Source: REEB509 sp049314555
GTDB lineage: Bacteria > Pseudomonadota > Alphaproteobacteria > Caulobacterales > Aquidulcibacteraceae
DNA: 41,664 nt
Assembly: GCA_049314555.1 (NCBI GenBank)
Contig: JBMOEW010000024.1
Location: forward strand, 1-41,664
Direction of reading: 5' to 3'
The notes beneath the pieces were generated by a model. The model saw only the letters and a program-made list of their open reading frames with translations, searched no databases and was not told the DNA's origin. Below are positions 1 through 7,333 of this stretch, piece after piece. Every line of letters starts with the position of its first letter. The first letter of the stretch is position 1. Made by a program: the position numbers and the translations under genes.

Positions 1-125
1 AGTGGTGCCTGCCCACTATCCCTCTGCACATGCGCGGGGTCGCTGGAAGGGCGCGATGGCTTTTTGCTCTTTTGATTGCGGATTTAGCTTGACGGTTTGA
101 TGGGCTTGGCGTCTCGAAGCTCGCT
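1..125. other. Left edge, no gene assigned
   Basis: Two plus-strand reading frames open at the window edge close here, at 90-92 and 98-100. Either could be the last 30 or so codons of an upstream gene, but neither tail resembles a family I know. No terminator hairpin is visible before the dehydrogenase start at 126. Confidence 0.3.
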
Positions 126-908
126 ATGATTGATTACACGAACACAACTGTTTTGGTCACAGGGGCTGCCTCGGGGATCGGCCGAGCGCTCGCTCTTGGG
201 CTTTCTGCTCGGGGCGCGCATGTCGCGTTGGCCGACGTTGAGCAAAGCGGTTTGGGGTCTGTGGCGGCAGAGATCGGCGAAAACGCCCTTCCCATCGCCA
301 TCGACCTCAGCGCGCCGGAAACGATACCAGGCCTTATCGACCGCGCTTTTGGTTGGCGCGGGCGGCTTGACCTGATCTGCTCCAACGCGGGGATCGGGCA
401 CTATAAGCGGCTGAAGCACGAGCCGTGGGGGCCAAATGTCGACCGCATGTTTGACGTCAATCTGTTCGCAGCCGTTCGCCTAACCCAGGCCTACCTGAGC
501 GTCTTAGCACACAACCAACAGCGCGGACGCCTGATGATTACCGGCTCAGAAAACTCGTTGAGCGTGCCAGCCGCCGTTAAGGGTAATGGGATTGGCTTGT
601 ATGCCGCGAGCAAACACGGCGTGCTCATCGTTGCGGAGTGGCTTGCAGACGAATGCAGGGACGCGCTTGATGTCCACGTTTTGCTGCCAGGTGCCGTCTA
701 TACGCCCATGATCGCACGCGCCTTGCCAGACCCGTCTTTGGCCCCAAGCGAGCTCGGATTGATCATGCCGGAGCAATGCGCCGCGCTCGCCCTTAAGGGC
801 CTCGATCTTGGGCTCTTTTACATCCCCACTCACGCCCACATCGGGGACGATATTCAACCACGCTACCAGGGGGTGATGGACGCGCTGAAGGCACTTGGAT
901 TGGATTGA
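126..908 (+). CDS. Short-chain dehydrogenase/reductase (SDR)
   Basis: A 260-residue classical SDR, an NAD(P)-dependent oxidoreductase with a Rossmann fold, expected in the cytoplasm. The cofactor motif TGAASGIG lies at residues 12-19 and NAG at 88-90. The catalytic YxxxK is Tyr159 and Lys163, with candidate catalytic serines in the stretch 141-146. Length is normal for the family. An acidic residue after the second beta strand (ALAD, Asp37) suggests NAD preference, which is inference. The substrate cannot be read from the sequence. The gene converges on the patatin gene with only 58 bases between stops. The start at 126 has no strong Shine-Dalgarno sequence, but the glycine-rich motif is at the usual distance from it. 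Confidence 0.9.
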   Translation: MIDYTNTTVLVTGAASGIGRALALGLSARGAHVALADVEQSGLGSVAAEIGENALPIAIDLSAPETIPGLIDRAFGWRGRLDLICSNAGIGHYKRLKHEPWGPNVDRMFDVNLFAAVRLTQAYLSVLAHNQQRGRLMITGSENSLSVPAAVKGNGIGLYAASKHGVLIVAEWLADECRDALDVHVLLPGAVYTPMIARALPDPSLAPSELGLIMPEQCAALALKGLDLGLFYIPTHAHIGDDIQPRYQGVMDALKALGLD

Positions 909-966
909 GCCGCGATGCCGCGCTTTTTCGTCCGAGCGCCCGTGCAGTTTGGCTCCGAAGCAGCGG

Positions 967-2181
967 TCAGTGGTTGGCTTGGATCCAGTGTTCGTCTGCG
1001 CGGCGAATGAAGGTCTCGAGGTTGCGCTCCCACTTCGCGTGAATGTCCGCATTCAGATTGAAATACAGTTTTCCGTCGACAACCTTGAAGTGATGCGGGT
1101 CACCCTTGATGTTTTGCCCGCTTGCCAAAGCGAACGCGCATTGTCCGCCAAATTGAGGCAGGTAGCGATCTGGTTGGGCGGCGAAGGCGTCCTTGTTGGC
1201 TTTGTTCGCGAAAAGATAAGTGCGGCCGGCGTGTTCGACCTTGAAATCTGGGTTGCCCGGCGTTGGGCCCTTGGGTTCGACAAAGTAAGCAACGAGATCG
1301 TGGCCGCCGAAAGCGGGCATGCTTGATTGCATCGCACCATGAGTGTGGTTGAAGACACGCGACGTCTCTAACCGATTGAGTCCTCCTGCAGCGATCCAGT
1401 CGCGGGTTGTGCGCGCGGAGCGCTCGATCAAGTCGGCGGCGTGGGAAAAATCGAAAGGGGACACATCAAGCGGACACAGGTGTGGGGCAACGTGGATATC
1501 CAACTTGCCTTCCAAGAGCCTAAGGTCGCGCTCCATTTGATTGGAAATGAGCAAGGTCAAAGCGTGCATGCCTCGAGCGATGGCACCACGCGGCGGTCCG
1601 TCAATGGAACAGGCATACCCTGTTTGCAGAACAATGATGCGGGTTGCGCCTAGTTCTGCCGCTGTGAGGATCGGTGTGTTGCCGGCGATTGCGCCGTCCA
1701 TCAAATAGTCGTCGCCCACTTTTACCGCCGGGAACGCGATCGGGATGGCGGCGCTTGCCAACACGGCATCGACTGCGAGGCCGCGGGACAATTGCTTTGG
1801 GGCCCCGGCCAGGTCTGTCGCCACAACGTGGACAGGCACGGTAGCGTCTTCGAGATGTTTCAAGGGCAAGCGCCGTTCGACAAGGTCTCGCAGTGCTTTG
1901 GACTCAAAGACACTGCCGCTGCCGCGCAACCACCCCAACATGCCCCGAAAGGTGATCGGAAAAACGTCGTTGCGGGTCAGGCTTCGCCAAATTGCCTCTA
2001 GTTCTTCCACTCCTTCCGCCGTTGGACGGGATGCAAAATAGCACGCGTTCAACGCCCCCACAGACGCACCGACGACGAAGTCTGGCTCAATCCCCTGGCG
2101 AACAAGCTCACGCAGAGCTCCTACTTGGATCGCGCCCAAGCTGCCGCCGCCTGCAAAGACAAATGCTGTGCGCTCGCTCAT
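967..2181 (-). CDS. Patatin-like phospholipase fused to a C-terminal YHS domain
   Basis: A 404-residue protein with two domains. Residues 5-265 are a patatin-like lipid acyl hydrolase: oxyanion-hole motif GGGSLGAIQ at 11-19, nucleophile Ser40 in GASVG, and catalytic Asp162 in DGA, giving an intact Ser-Asp dyad. There is no signal peptide, so it is probably cytosolic or peripheral on the inner membrane. Residues about 290-400 match the stand-alone YHS-domain (seleno)protein family: LVAYF at 296-300, YLFANKANKDAF at 322-333, GGQCAF at 345-350 and VDGKLYFN at 368-375. Patatin proteins of this type usually end near residue 280-320, so the YHS part is an addition. The frame is open throughout, with no sign of a frameshift joining two genes. 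The role of the YHS part (metal or redox sensing, or protein contact) is unknown. AGGAG lies 10 bases upstream of the ATG, inside a hairpin. Confidence 0.87.
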   Translation of the reverse strand: MSERTAFVFAGGGSLGAIQVGALRELVRQGIEPDFVVGASVGALNACYFASRPTAEGVEELEAIWRSLTRNDVFPITFRGMLGWLRGSGSVFESKALRDLVERRLPLKHLEDATVPVHVVATDLAGAPKQLSRGLAVDAVLASAAIPIAFPAVKVGDDYLMDGAIAGNTPILTAAELGATRIIVLQTGYACSIDGPPRGAIARGMHALTLLISNQMERDLRLLEGKLDIHVAPHLCPLDVSPFDFSHAADLIERSARTTRDWIAAGGLNRLETSRVFNHTHGAMQSSMPAFGGHDLVAYFVEPKGPTPGNPDFKVEHAGRTYLFANKANKDAFAAQPDRYLPQFGGQCAFALASGQNIKGDPHHFKVVDGKLYFNLNADIHAKWERNLETFIRRADEHWIQANH

Positions 2182-2223
2182 CTGAGATGCGCTCCTGAGG
2201 GGGTTTGAGGGTTATCTCAGATG
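2179..2223 (-). promoter_or_regulatory. Hairpin covering the start codon of the patatin-YHS gene
   Basis: A perfect 10-base inverted repeat, CATCTGAGAT at 2179-2188 and ATCTCAGATG at 2214-2223, encloses 25 bases. In the minus-strand mRNA the 3' arm holds the ATG of the patatin-YHS gene, and the loop holds its Shine-Dalgarno AGGAG (2192-2196). The fold would pair the start codon. It could be a translational switch, or the dyad could act at DNA level as an operator. Confidence 0.5.
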
Positions 2224-2370
2224 GATTACGCTCTACCATCAGCGGCGGTTGCACATGGCTGCTTTTGCGCTTGATCTAAAGCATTACGACCCTCGCGGGT
2301 TGATGGGACATTCTGCCCGCTCGAACAGAGGTTCTAATTTCGATCGCCCGTCATCGTAATTGCGCGCGGC

Positions 2371-3009
2371 TTAGCCTTCGAGTTCGGCTTCGGTGCTTGA
2401 TCGGGCGCTTTCCAAGGTTACGCCCGGAGCCAAATCGACAACGCGGATTGGGCCGTTGCCTCGTTTGTCGATATCAAAGACACCAAGGTCCGTGATCACA
2501 CGGTCCACGACGCGCACCCCCGTAAGGGGAAGTGTGCAGGCCTTCAGGAGTTTGGGCGTTCCGTCCTTTGCGGTGTGCTCCATGACCACCACAACACGCT
2601 TGACGCCGGCCACCAAATCCATTGCCCCGCCCATGCCCTTGACCATTTTTCCAGGCACCATCCAATTGGCGAGGTCTCCGGTTTGAGAGACTTCCATGGC
2701 ACCAAGGATCGACAGATCGATATGACCGCCGCGGATCATCGCAAAACTGTCTGATGAACTGAAATAGCTGGTCTTTGCGAGCTGTGTGATGGTTTGCTTG
2801 CCGGCGTTGATAAGGTCTGCATCCACTTCGTCGTCAAATGGGAATGGACCCATCCCGAGCATGCCATTTTCGCTTTGCAGCGTTACTTCCATGCCGTTTG
2901 GAATGTAGTTTGCAACCAGCGTCGGGATGCCGATGCCGAGATTTACATAATAGCCGTCCTGAAGCTCTTTGGCGGCACGCTCCGCCAGCTGATCGCGTGT
3001 CCAAGGCAT
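2371..3009 (-). CDS. scoB: 3-oxoacid CoA-transferase subunit B
   Basis: The 212-residue beta subunit of a family I CoA-transferase of the succinyl-CoA:3-ketoacid (SCOT) type, which moves CoA between succinyl-CoA and acetoacetate or a related 3-oxoacid in ketone-body or PHB-linked metabolism. The catalytic glutamate is Glu47 in the SENG motif (46-49). GIGIP (25-29) and the glycine-rich GKMVKGMGGAMD segment are as in the family, and length is typical. The stop of subunit A and this ATG share a base (TAATG at 3007-3011), so translation is coupled and the subunits are made one to one. Exact acid specificity (acetoacetate against 3-oxoadipate) cannot be fixed from sequence. No catabolic pca genes are nearby, which favours the SCOT reading. 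Confidence 0.92.
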   Translation of the reverse strand: MPWTRDQLAERAAKELQDGYYVNLGIGIPTLVANYIPNGMEVTLQSENGMLGMGPFPFDDEVDADLINAGKQTITQLAKTSYFSSSDSFAMIRGGHIDLSILGAMEVSQTGDLANWMVPGKMVKGMGGAMDLVAGVKRVVVVMEHTAKDGTPKLLKACTLPLTGVRVVDRVITDLGVFDIDKRGNGPIRVVDLAPGVTLESARSSTEAELEG

Positions 3010-3716
3010 TAGACCGTCCCCCGCTGGCGAATGGTGCGCTGTTCAATCCGTTTTTCAAATGACGCTTGGATGACCCGATCGACGTAGATGCCCGGCGTGT
3101 GAATATGATCTGGATCAAGCGCCCCAACGGGGACGATCTCTTCAACCTCTGCAAGGCAGACCTTTCCAGCGGTCGCCATCATCGGGTTAAAGTTTCGCGC
3201 GGTCTTGCGGTAAATCAGGTTGCCTTCTGCGTCGCCCTTCCAGGCCTTCACGATGCTCAGGTCCGCCTTCAGGCCGGTTTCCAAGACAAAGGTTTCGCCG
3301 TCAAAGACTTTGAGTTCCTTGCCCTCGGCGACTTTGGTGCCCACGCCGGTTTTGGTATAGAATCCAGCGATCCCAGCACCACCGGCTCGTATCCTTTCCG
3401 CCAAGGTTCCTTGTGGATTAAACTCCAGCTGGAGCTCGCCAGACAGGAACTGCCGCTCAAACTCTTTGTTTTCGCCGACGTAGGACGACACCATTTTCTT
3501 GATCTGGCGGGTTGTGAGCAAAAGGCCCAAGCCAAACCCATCGACGCCTGCATTGTTGGAAATGACGGTGATCCCCTTAACCCCGGCATCGCGCAGCGCC
3601 AGGATCAGGTTTTCGGGAATTCCGCAGAGACCAAACCCGCCCGACATCACTGTCATGCCGTCGAATGTCATGCCGGCAAGGGCCGACTTTGCATCTGGAA
3701 AAACCTTGTCGACCAT
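3009..3716 (-). CDS. scoA: 3-oxoacid CoA-transferase subunit A
   Basis: The 235-residue alpha subunit paired with the subunit B gene that follows it. The signature GGFGLCGIPENLI lies near residues 26-38, and NNAGVDGFGLG near 54-64 is typical of SCOT alpha subunits. Together the subunits form the active enzyme, with the catalytic Glu in subunit B and part of the CoA site in A. It is first in a two-gene operon. Transcription probably starts in 3717-3820, but I could not pick a convincing promoter. The start gives the normal family N-terminus (MVDKVFPDAKSAL). Confidence 0.93.
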   Translation of the reverse strand: MVDKVFPDAKSALAGMTFDGMTVMSGGFGLCGIPENLILALRDAGVKGITVISNNAGVDGFGLGLLLTTRQIKKMVSSYVGENKEFERQFLSGELQLEFNPQGTLAERIRAGGAGIAGFYTKTGVGTKVAEGKELKVFDGETFVLETGLKADLSIVKAWKGDAEGNLIYRKTARNFNPMMATAGKVCLAEVEEIVPVGALDPDHIHTPGIYVDRVIQASFEKRIEQRTIRQRGTV

Positions 3717-3821
3717 TACAATTCATCCGCCTTACGTGCTGGGTAACTGATGCCGTTCCCGCGTCTTTGGCGTTGGTGTAGGCGCATTCTTAAGATTGGC
3801 GCAAGCGCAACTGAAACCGTC

Positions 3822-3859
3822 GGCCTGGATCAAGTTGGTGCGATCCATCAGCCCTTTTT
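3822..3859 (+). terminator. Terminator-like hairpin in scoA/VOC intergenic region, plus strand
   Basis: TGGATC (3826-3831) pairs with GATCCA (3842-3847) around a 10-base loop. GGC (3822-3824) and GCC (3851-3853) can extend the stem across a small internal loop. It is followed by CTTTTT at 3854-3859. The T run is on the plus strand, yet both flanking genes are on the minus strand. Confidence 0.4.
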
Positions 3860-3867
3860 AGCAGATT

Positions 3868-3906
3868 GCGCCGGCCGCTGAGCGAAGGCGGCCGGCGCTT
3901 TCTTTT
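3868..3906 (+). terminator. Strong intrinsic terminator, plus-strand orientation
   Basis: A perfect 11-base stem, GCGCCGGCCGC (3868-3878) and GCGGCCGGCGC (3888-3898), with a 9-base loop is followed by TTTCTTTT up to 3906. The T tract makes it a plus-strand terminator. In the minus direction the stem is followed by AATCTGCT, so it is a poor terminator for the VOC gene. No plus-strand protein gene leads into it, so it may end an unannotated small RNA starting in 3717-3820. Confidence 0.65.
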
Positions 3907-3930
3907 GCTGTGCCTTAGGTGAGGCACAGC
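3907..3930. repeat. Inverted repeat directly after the terminator
   Basis: GCTGTGCCT (3907-3915) and AGGCACAGC (3922-3930) form a perfect 9-base stem with a 6-base loop. Neither strand has a T tract on the correct side, so it is not an intrinsic terminator. It is the third hairpin within about 110 bases of this 313-base intergenic region (3717-4029). The rest of the region shows no gene. Confidence 0.5.
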
Positions 3931-4029
3931 TGGGGTCCGACGGCGACGCGTGCGAGGGACAAATGGTTGCGCCGCCGTCTTGATGAAGGGTTTCTCATAT
4001 TGAATTTGAACCACGCATGAACGGCCCGT

Positions 4030-4575
4030 TCAGGGCAACACGCCAGCCTCACGCTTCGCTTCCAATGTGCGGGCGGTCCATTCTGCCATGAGGCGATCGG
4101 CCGTTTTTGCCTCTTCTGCCATGATCGCTTCATGGCTTTCGTCTCGCGTGGTGATCTCGACGTTGATCCCGTTGGGGTCATAAAAGTAGATCGAATGGCA
4201 AAAGTGATGATCAATTGGCCCAAAACAGGGGACTGATTGCTCTTCAAGCCGCCGTTTAAACTGGATCAGCTCGTCCATGGAGGTCACCTCCATGGCAAAG
4301 TGCAGGTCCATGCCCCACTTCATGCCAAACTTTTCAGGCTTCGCTTTTCCTGGCACGTCAAAGAACGCCACGTAATTGCCGTCGCCCAGTTCAAAGAACA
4401 AATGCATGTACGGCAAGGGCCGTCCCGTGCCCGGTTCGTCCTCAAACACCAGCGCGGCCTTTAGGGGCAAACCGAGCACGCCTTCATAAAACGCGCGCGT
4501 TTCTTGCGCGTCCTTGCAGCGATATGCCGTGTGATGAACGCCTCGAATACGCGGCGCGGGGGTTTCACTGGGCAT
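4030..4575 (-). CDS. VOC (glyoxalase/dioxygenase) superfamily protein
   Basis: A 181-residue vicinal oxygen chelate protein, a metal enzyme fold used by glyoxalases, extradiol dioxygenases and epimerases. The likely metal ligands are His15 (GVHHTAY), Glu62 (FFELGD), His92 (DLHFAM) and Glu140 (INVEIT), so all four positions are filled and it should be active. The C-terminal 40 residues are a charged helical tail beyond the VOC core. It is the last gene of a minus-strand cluster with a histidine phosphatase, an alpha-methylacyl-CoA racemase type protein and an SDR. Methylmalonyl-CoA epimerase-like or ring-cleavage activity would both fit an acyl-CoA context, but the substrate is not determinable here. 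Confidence 0.85.
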   Translation of the reverse strand: MPSETPAPRIRGVHHTAYRCKDAQETRAFYEGVLGLPLKAALVFEDEPGTGRPLPYMHLFFELGDGNYVAFFDVPGKAKPEKFGMKWGMDLHFAMEVTSMDELIQFKRRLEEQSVPCFGPIDHHFCHSIYFYDPNGINVEITTRDESHEAIMAEEAKTADRLMAEWTARTLEAKREAGVLP

Positions 4576-4604
4576 TGTGGACCTCCTGCGATGGTGACTG
4601 TTGA

Positions 4605-5327
4605 TCAGCTGTCGTCATGAACAAAAATGGCTTCCAGGCTCGTGCGCGCCATGCCGTGCTTGATCCAGTTGTAGGGCGTTAAGTTGGTCGATCTGAGATA
4701 GGTGCGGGCTATCGCTGGGGCCCCCAACTCGTCTGAGGCGACGTCCATATCGACGACATTGATGCAGCCTGTGTCTTGGTCGAACGCCGGCGCAGCGGAA
4801 AGTCCACATCCGGCAATCCATGACAGGATTAAGCGATTGATTCCCTCATGCGCCACGATCAGGCAGGTTCGCCAATCGCGCTCCAATACCAGGGATTCAA
4901 GGGCAGAAACTGCGCGGGTTTGGGCGTCCATAAACCGTTCGCCAGCAAACATCCGGGCACCAGGAAGGTGGCTGCGCTGGAACTGTGCAGCCATCGCGGC
5001 GGCGGCCTCAGCGCGCGTTTCAAACTTGAGGGTCCCCCCGCGCAATTCTTCAAACGCCAGGATTTCTTCCAAGACGGGTGCGCGTTGAAACTGGGCCATC
5101 GCCAGCTGAGCTGTCTCTCTGGTGCGAAGCAAGCCCGAGCAAATCGCGACATCGAAATGGACGCCGCTGAGGGCTGTGCCTGCTGCGCTGGCTTGCTCGC
5201 GGCCTTCGGGTGTCAGACGCGCGATGCGATGGTCGCCCGCCTTGATGACCTCTTCGCTGAAGTAGTCTACCCGGCCGTGTCGCATCAAATAGATGCGTCG
5301 ACGGTCCTTTGGCAGTGGCGGATTCAT
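4605..5327 (-). CDS. Histidine phosphatase family (phosphoglycerate mutase-like)
   Basis: A 240-residue branch 1 histidine phosphatase. The RHG motif is at residues 16-18, with His17 the phospho-accepting residue. A second conserved segment, SGLLRTRETA, supplies the phosphate-binding arginine, and the late His is in VAHEGINRL. These proteins act as phosphomonoesterases on small molecules or phosphoproteins. The true substrate is unknown, and it is unlikely to be a glycolytic mutase given its neighbours. Its ATG overlaps the stop of the CoA-transferase gene by 4 bases (ATGA, 5324-5327), so the two are translationally coupled. Confidence 0.87.
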   Translation of the reverse strand: MNPPLPKDRRRIYLMRHGRVDYFSEEVIKAGDHRIARLTPEGREQASAAGTALSGVHFDVAICSGLLRTRETAQLAMAQFQRAPVLEEILAFEELRGGTLKFETRAEAAAAMAAQFQRSHLPGARMFAGERFMDAQTRAVSALESLVLERDWRTCLIVAHEGINRLILSWIAGCGLSAAPAFDQDTGCINVVDMDVASDELGAPAIARTYLRSTNLTPYNWIKHGMARTSLEAIFVHDDS

Positions 5328-6421
5328 GAGGTGATGCCCCAGTCCTTAAGGACTTCTTCGGTGTGCTGGCCGCCTCGCGGCGGTGCGCCCTGAATTGCCC
5401 CCGGTGTGCGGGCAAACCGCGGTGCGATGTTGGGTTGAACGACGCCAAAGGCCTCAACAAAGGTTTCCCGCGCCAGATTGTGCGGGTGGTTTGGAGCTTC
5501 TGCCATCGAAAGAACCGGCGCGAAGCAGACATCCGACCCCTCCATGATCGCGCACCACTCGTCGCGTGTTTTGGTGAGGAAGACGGCCTTCAATTTCTCT
5601 GAAAGAATTGGCCAGGCTGAGCGATCCAATTGCGCGAGGAAGGCCGGATCGTTGCTTAGGCCGGTTTTTTCCAACAGCAGGGCATAAAACTGAGGTTCGA
5701 TGGAGCCGATTGCGACCCATCCGCCATCCTTGCAGGTATAGGTGTCGTAGAAGTGTGCGCCACCATCCAAGAGGTTGGCGTCGCGTTCGTCGGTCCAAAT
5801 GCCGGCATGGCGCATGCCGAAAAACATGGCCGCAAGGCTTGCGGCGCCGTCGGTCATGGCGCAATCGATCACCTGGCCCTTGCCGGACTTTCCCGCATCG
5901 ACGAGCGCTGCACAGATACCCATTGCGAGGTAAAGGGCACCCCCGCCGAAATCACCCACCAGATTGAGCGGTGGTGGCGGGCTGTCGTCGCGACGCCCCA
6001 TCGCAAACAGGGTGCCGGTCAATGCAATGTAATTGATGTCGTGGCCGGCAGCTTCAGCCAGGGTGCCGTGCTGGCCCCATCCGGTCATGCGGCCGTAAAC
6101 CAGTTTTGGGTTGCGCTGCAGGGCAACGTCTGGCCCCAAACCCAGGCGCTCCATAACGCCAGGCCGAAAGCCTTCGATCATGGCATCTGCGCGGTCAAGT
6201 AGCTTAAGCGCGATCTCGCGGTCCTCAGCGCTCTTGAGGTCGAGCCCCACAGAACGACGTCCTCGGCTGGTCACGTCGTGTCGGCCCGCACCGCCCGCCC
6301 CTTTGCGGTCAATGCGTACAACGTCGGCACCCATATCGGACAGCAGCATGGCGCAGAATGGCCCCGGGCCAATCCCCTGAAACTCTACGACCTTTACGCC
6401 GCTCAATGGCCCTTGACCCAT
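5324..6421 (-). CDS. CaiB/BaiF family CoA-transferase, alpha-methylacyl-CoA racemase type
   Basis: A 365-residue family III CoA-transferase. The sequence follows the alpha-methylacyl-CoA racemase branch: GPGPFCAMLLSDMGADVVRI near 18-37, GHDINYIALTG at 126-136 and PLNLVGDFGGG at 151-161. His127 and Asp157 fall at the positions known for the racemase catalytic pair (His126 and Asp156 in the Mycobacterium tuberculosis enzyme). Racemases of this type interconvert (R)- and (S)-2-methylacyl-CoA so that branched chains can enter beta-oxidation. The conserved pair makes racemase more likely than a CoA-transferase, but this is inference. It sits downstream of an SDR that could act on the same CoA esters. 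Confidence 0.88.
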   Translation of the reverse strand: MGQGPLSGVKVVEFQGIGPGPFCAMLLSDMGADVVRIDRKGAGGAGRHDVTSRGRRSVGLDLKSAEDREIALKLLDRADAMIEGFRPGVMERLGLGPDVALQRNPKLVYGRMTGWGQHGTLAEAAGHDINYIALTGTLFAMGRRDDSPPPPLNLVGDFGGGALYLAMGICAALVDAGKSGKGQVIDCAMTDGAASLAAMFFGMRHAGIWTDERDANLLDGGAHFYDTYTCKDGGWVAIGSIEPQFYALLLEKTGLSNDPAFLAQLDRSAWPILSEKLKAVFLTKTRDEWCAIMEGSDVCFAPVLSMAEAPNHPHNLARETFVEAFGVVQPNIAPRFARTPGAIQGAPPRGGQHTEEVLKDWGITS

Positions 6422-6445
6422 GCTTTGCCCTCCGCTGCATCCATT

Positions 6446-7255
6446 TTAGAGTGATTGGCCGTCGTCTATGGTGATCACTGCCCCTGTGACATAGGCCGAA
6501 TGCGCGCCCGCAAGAAAGAGTAACGTATGGTCAAGATCGCCGGCGCGCATCAGTCGTTTGCGCGGAAAGCCGTTTACCATGCGCTGGCCGCCCTCTTGCG
6601 AGAGCCATTCTGCATTTATTTCGGTTTCGACATATCCTGGACAGATGGCGTTGACGCTGATGCCTTGGCGCGCCCACTCACGCGCGAGGCTTTTGGTCAT
6701 CATCGCGACGGCCGCTTTTGAGGTGCAATAGGCACTTAGCCCCGGAAGGACTGTATGCGCGCCGATGGAGGCTATGTTGATAACCCGCCCCCTACCCGTA
6801 CTCTTCACACCAGCCTGCATCATGCGGCGCGCCCCTTCGCGGGCACACAGAAACACCCCGCGAACATTTACAGCTATCAATTGATCAAAGGCAGCGATGT
6901 CGAGGTCAACCGCCGCCCCCTGGCTGTTCATGCCCGCATTGTTGACCACCACGTCCATGGGGCCGCCGAGGCCGGCCTGCGCTGCATCAAATCCAGCGAT
7001 AATTGAGGCTTCATCCTGCACATCGAGGCCAATAGCTACCGCGGATCCGCCCGTTTTTGTGATCTCTTGAGCGAGGGCCTCAATTCGATCGCTGCGGCGC
7101 GCCGCCAATGCGACCCTAGCCCCTGCTTGCGCCAAAGCTGATGCGAAGTGCGCACCCAGCCCACTTGAAGCGCCGGTGATTAAGACCCGGGCTCCAGATA
7201 GCCCAAAAGGATCGGTTGGATTTCTGGCTTCGGCATCGGTCATGGTTTTGGGCAT
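6446..7255 (-). CDS. Short-chain dehydrogenase/reductase, FabG/3-hydroxyacyl-CoA dehydrogenase-like
   Basis: A 269-residue classical SDR with cofactor motif TGASSGLG at 27-34, NNAG at 105-108, and catalytic Ser163, Tyr176 and Lys180. ARRSDR after the second beta strand suggests NADP preference, which is inference. It is the first gene of the minus-strand run SDR, racemase-type protein, phosphatase, VOC. Gaps are short (24 bases to the racemase), so the four are probably one operon for acyl-CoA or branched-chain lipid metabolism. The ATG at 7255 sits right against its GGGGA; the in-frame ATG at 7243 has wider spacing and is an alternative start. A 16-base palindrome lies upstream at 7274-7289. 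Confidence 0.88.
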   Translation of the reverse strand: MPKTMTDAEARNPTDPFGLSGARVLITGASSGLGAHFASALAQAGARVALAARRSDRIEALAQEITKTGGSAVAIGLDVQDEASIIAGFDAAQAGLGGPMDVVVNNAGMNSQGAAVDLDIAAFDQLIAVNVRGVFLCAREGARRMMQAGVKSTGRGRVINIASIGAHTVLPGLSAYCTSKAAVAMMTKSLAREWARQGISVNAICPGYVETEINAEWLSQEGGQRMVNGFPRKRLMRAGDLDHTLLFLAGAHSAYVTGAVITIDDGQSL

Positions 7256-7273
7256 TCCCCTTCGGTGTTGGGC

Positions 7274-7289
7274 GAGGTGTTAACACCTC
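7274..7289. promoter_or_regulatory. 16-bp perfect palindrome in divergent promoter region
   Basis: GAGGTGTTAACACCTC is a perfect dyad between the divergent SDR operon (start 7255) and the PopA-like gene (start 7334). Its place 19 bases before the SDR start and 45 before the other start fits a repressor operator, for example of a TetR- or GntR-type protein. No regulator gene is adjacent. Confidence 0.45.
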
Positions 7290-7333
7290 CTGGCGCAAAA
7301 TAGTGCAGGGTTTAAAAAAGGGGACGGACCCAG

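Noticed and set aside
913..930. Possible terminator after the first SDR
   Set aside because: Only a 4-base CGCG stem precedes TTTTT; too weak to call.
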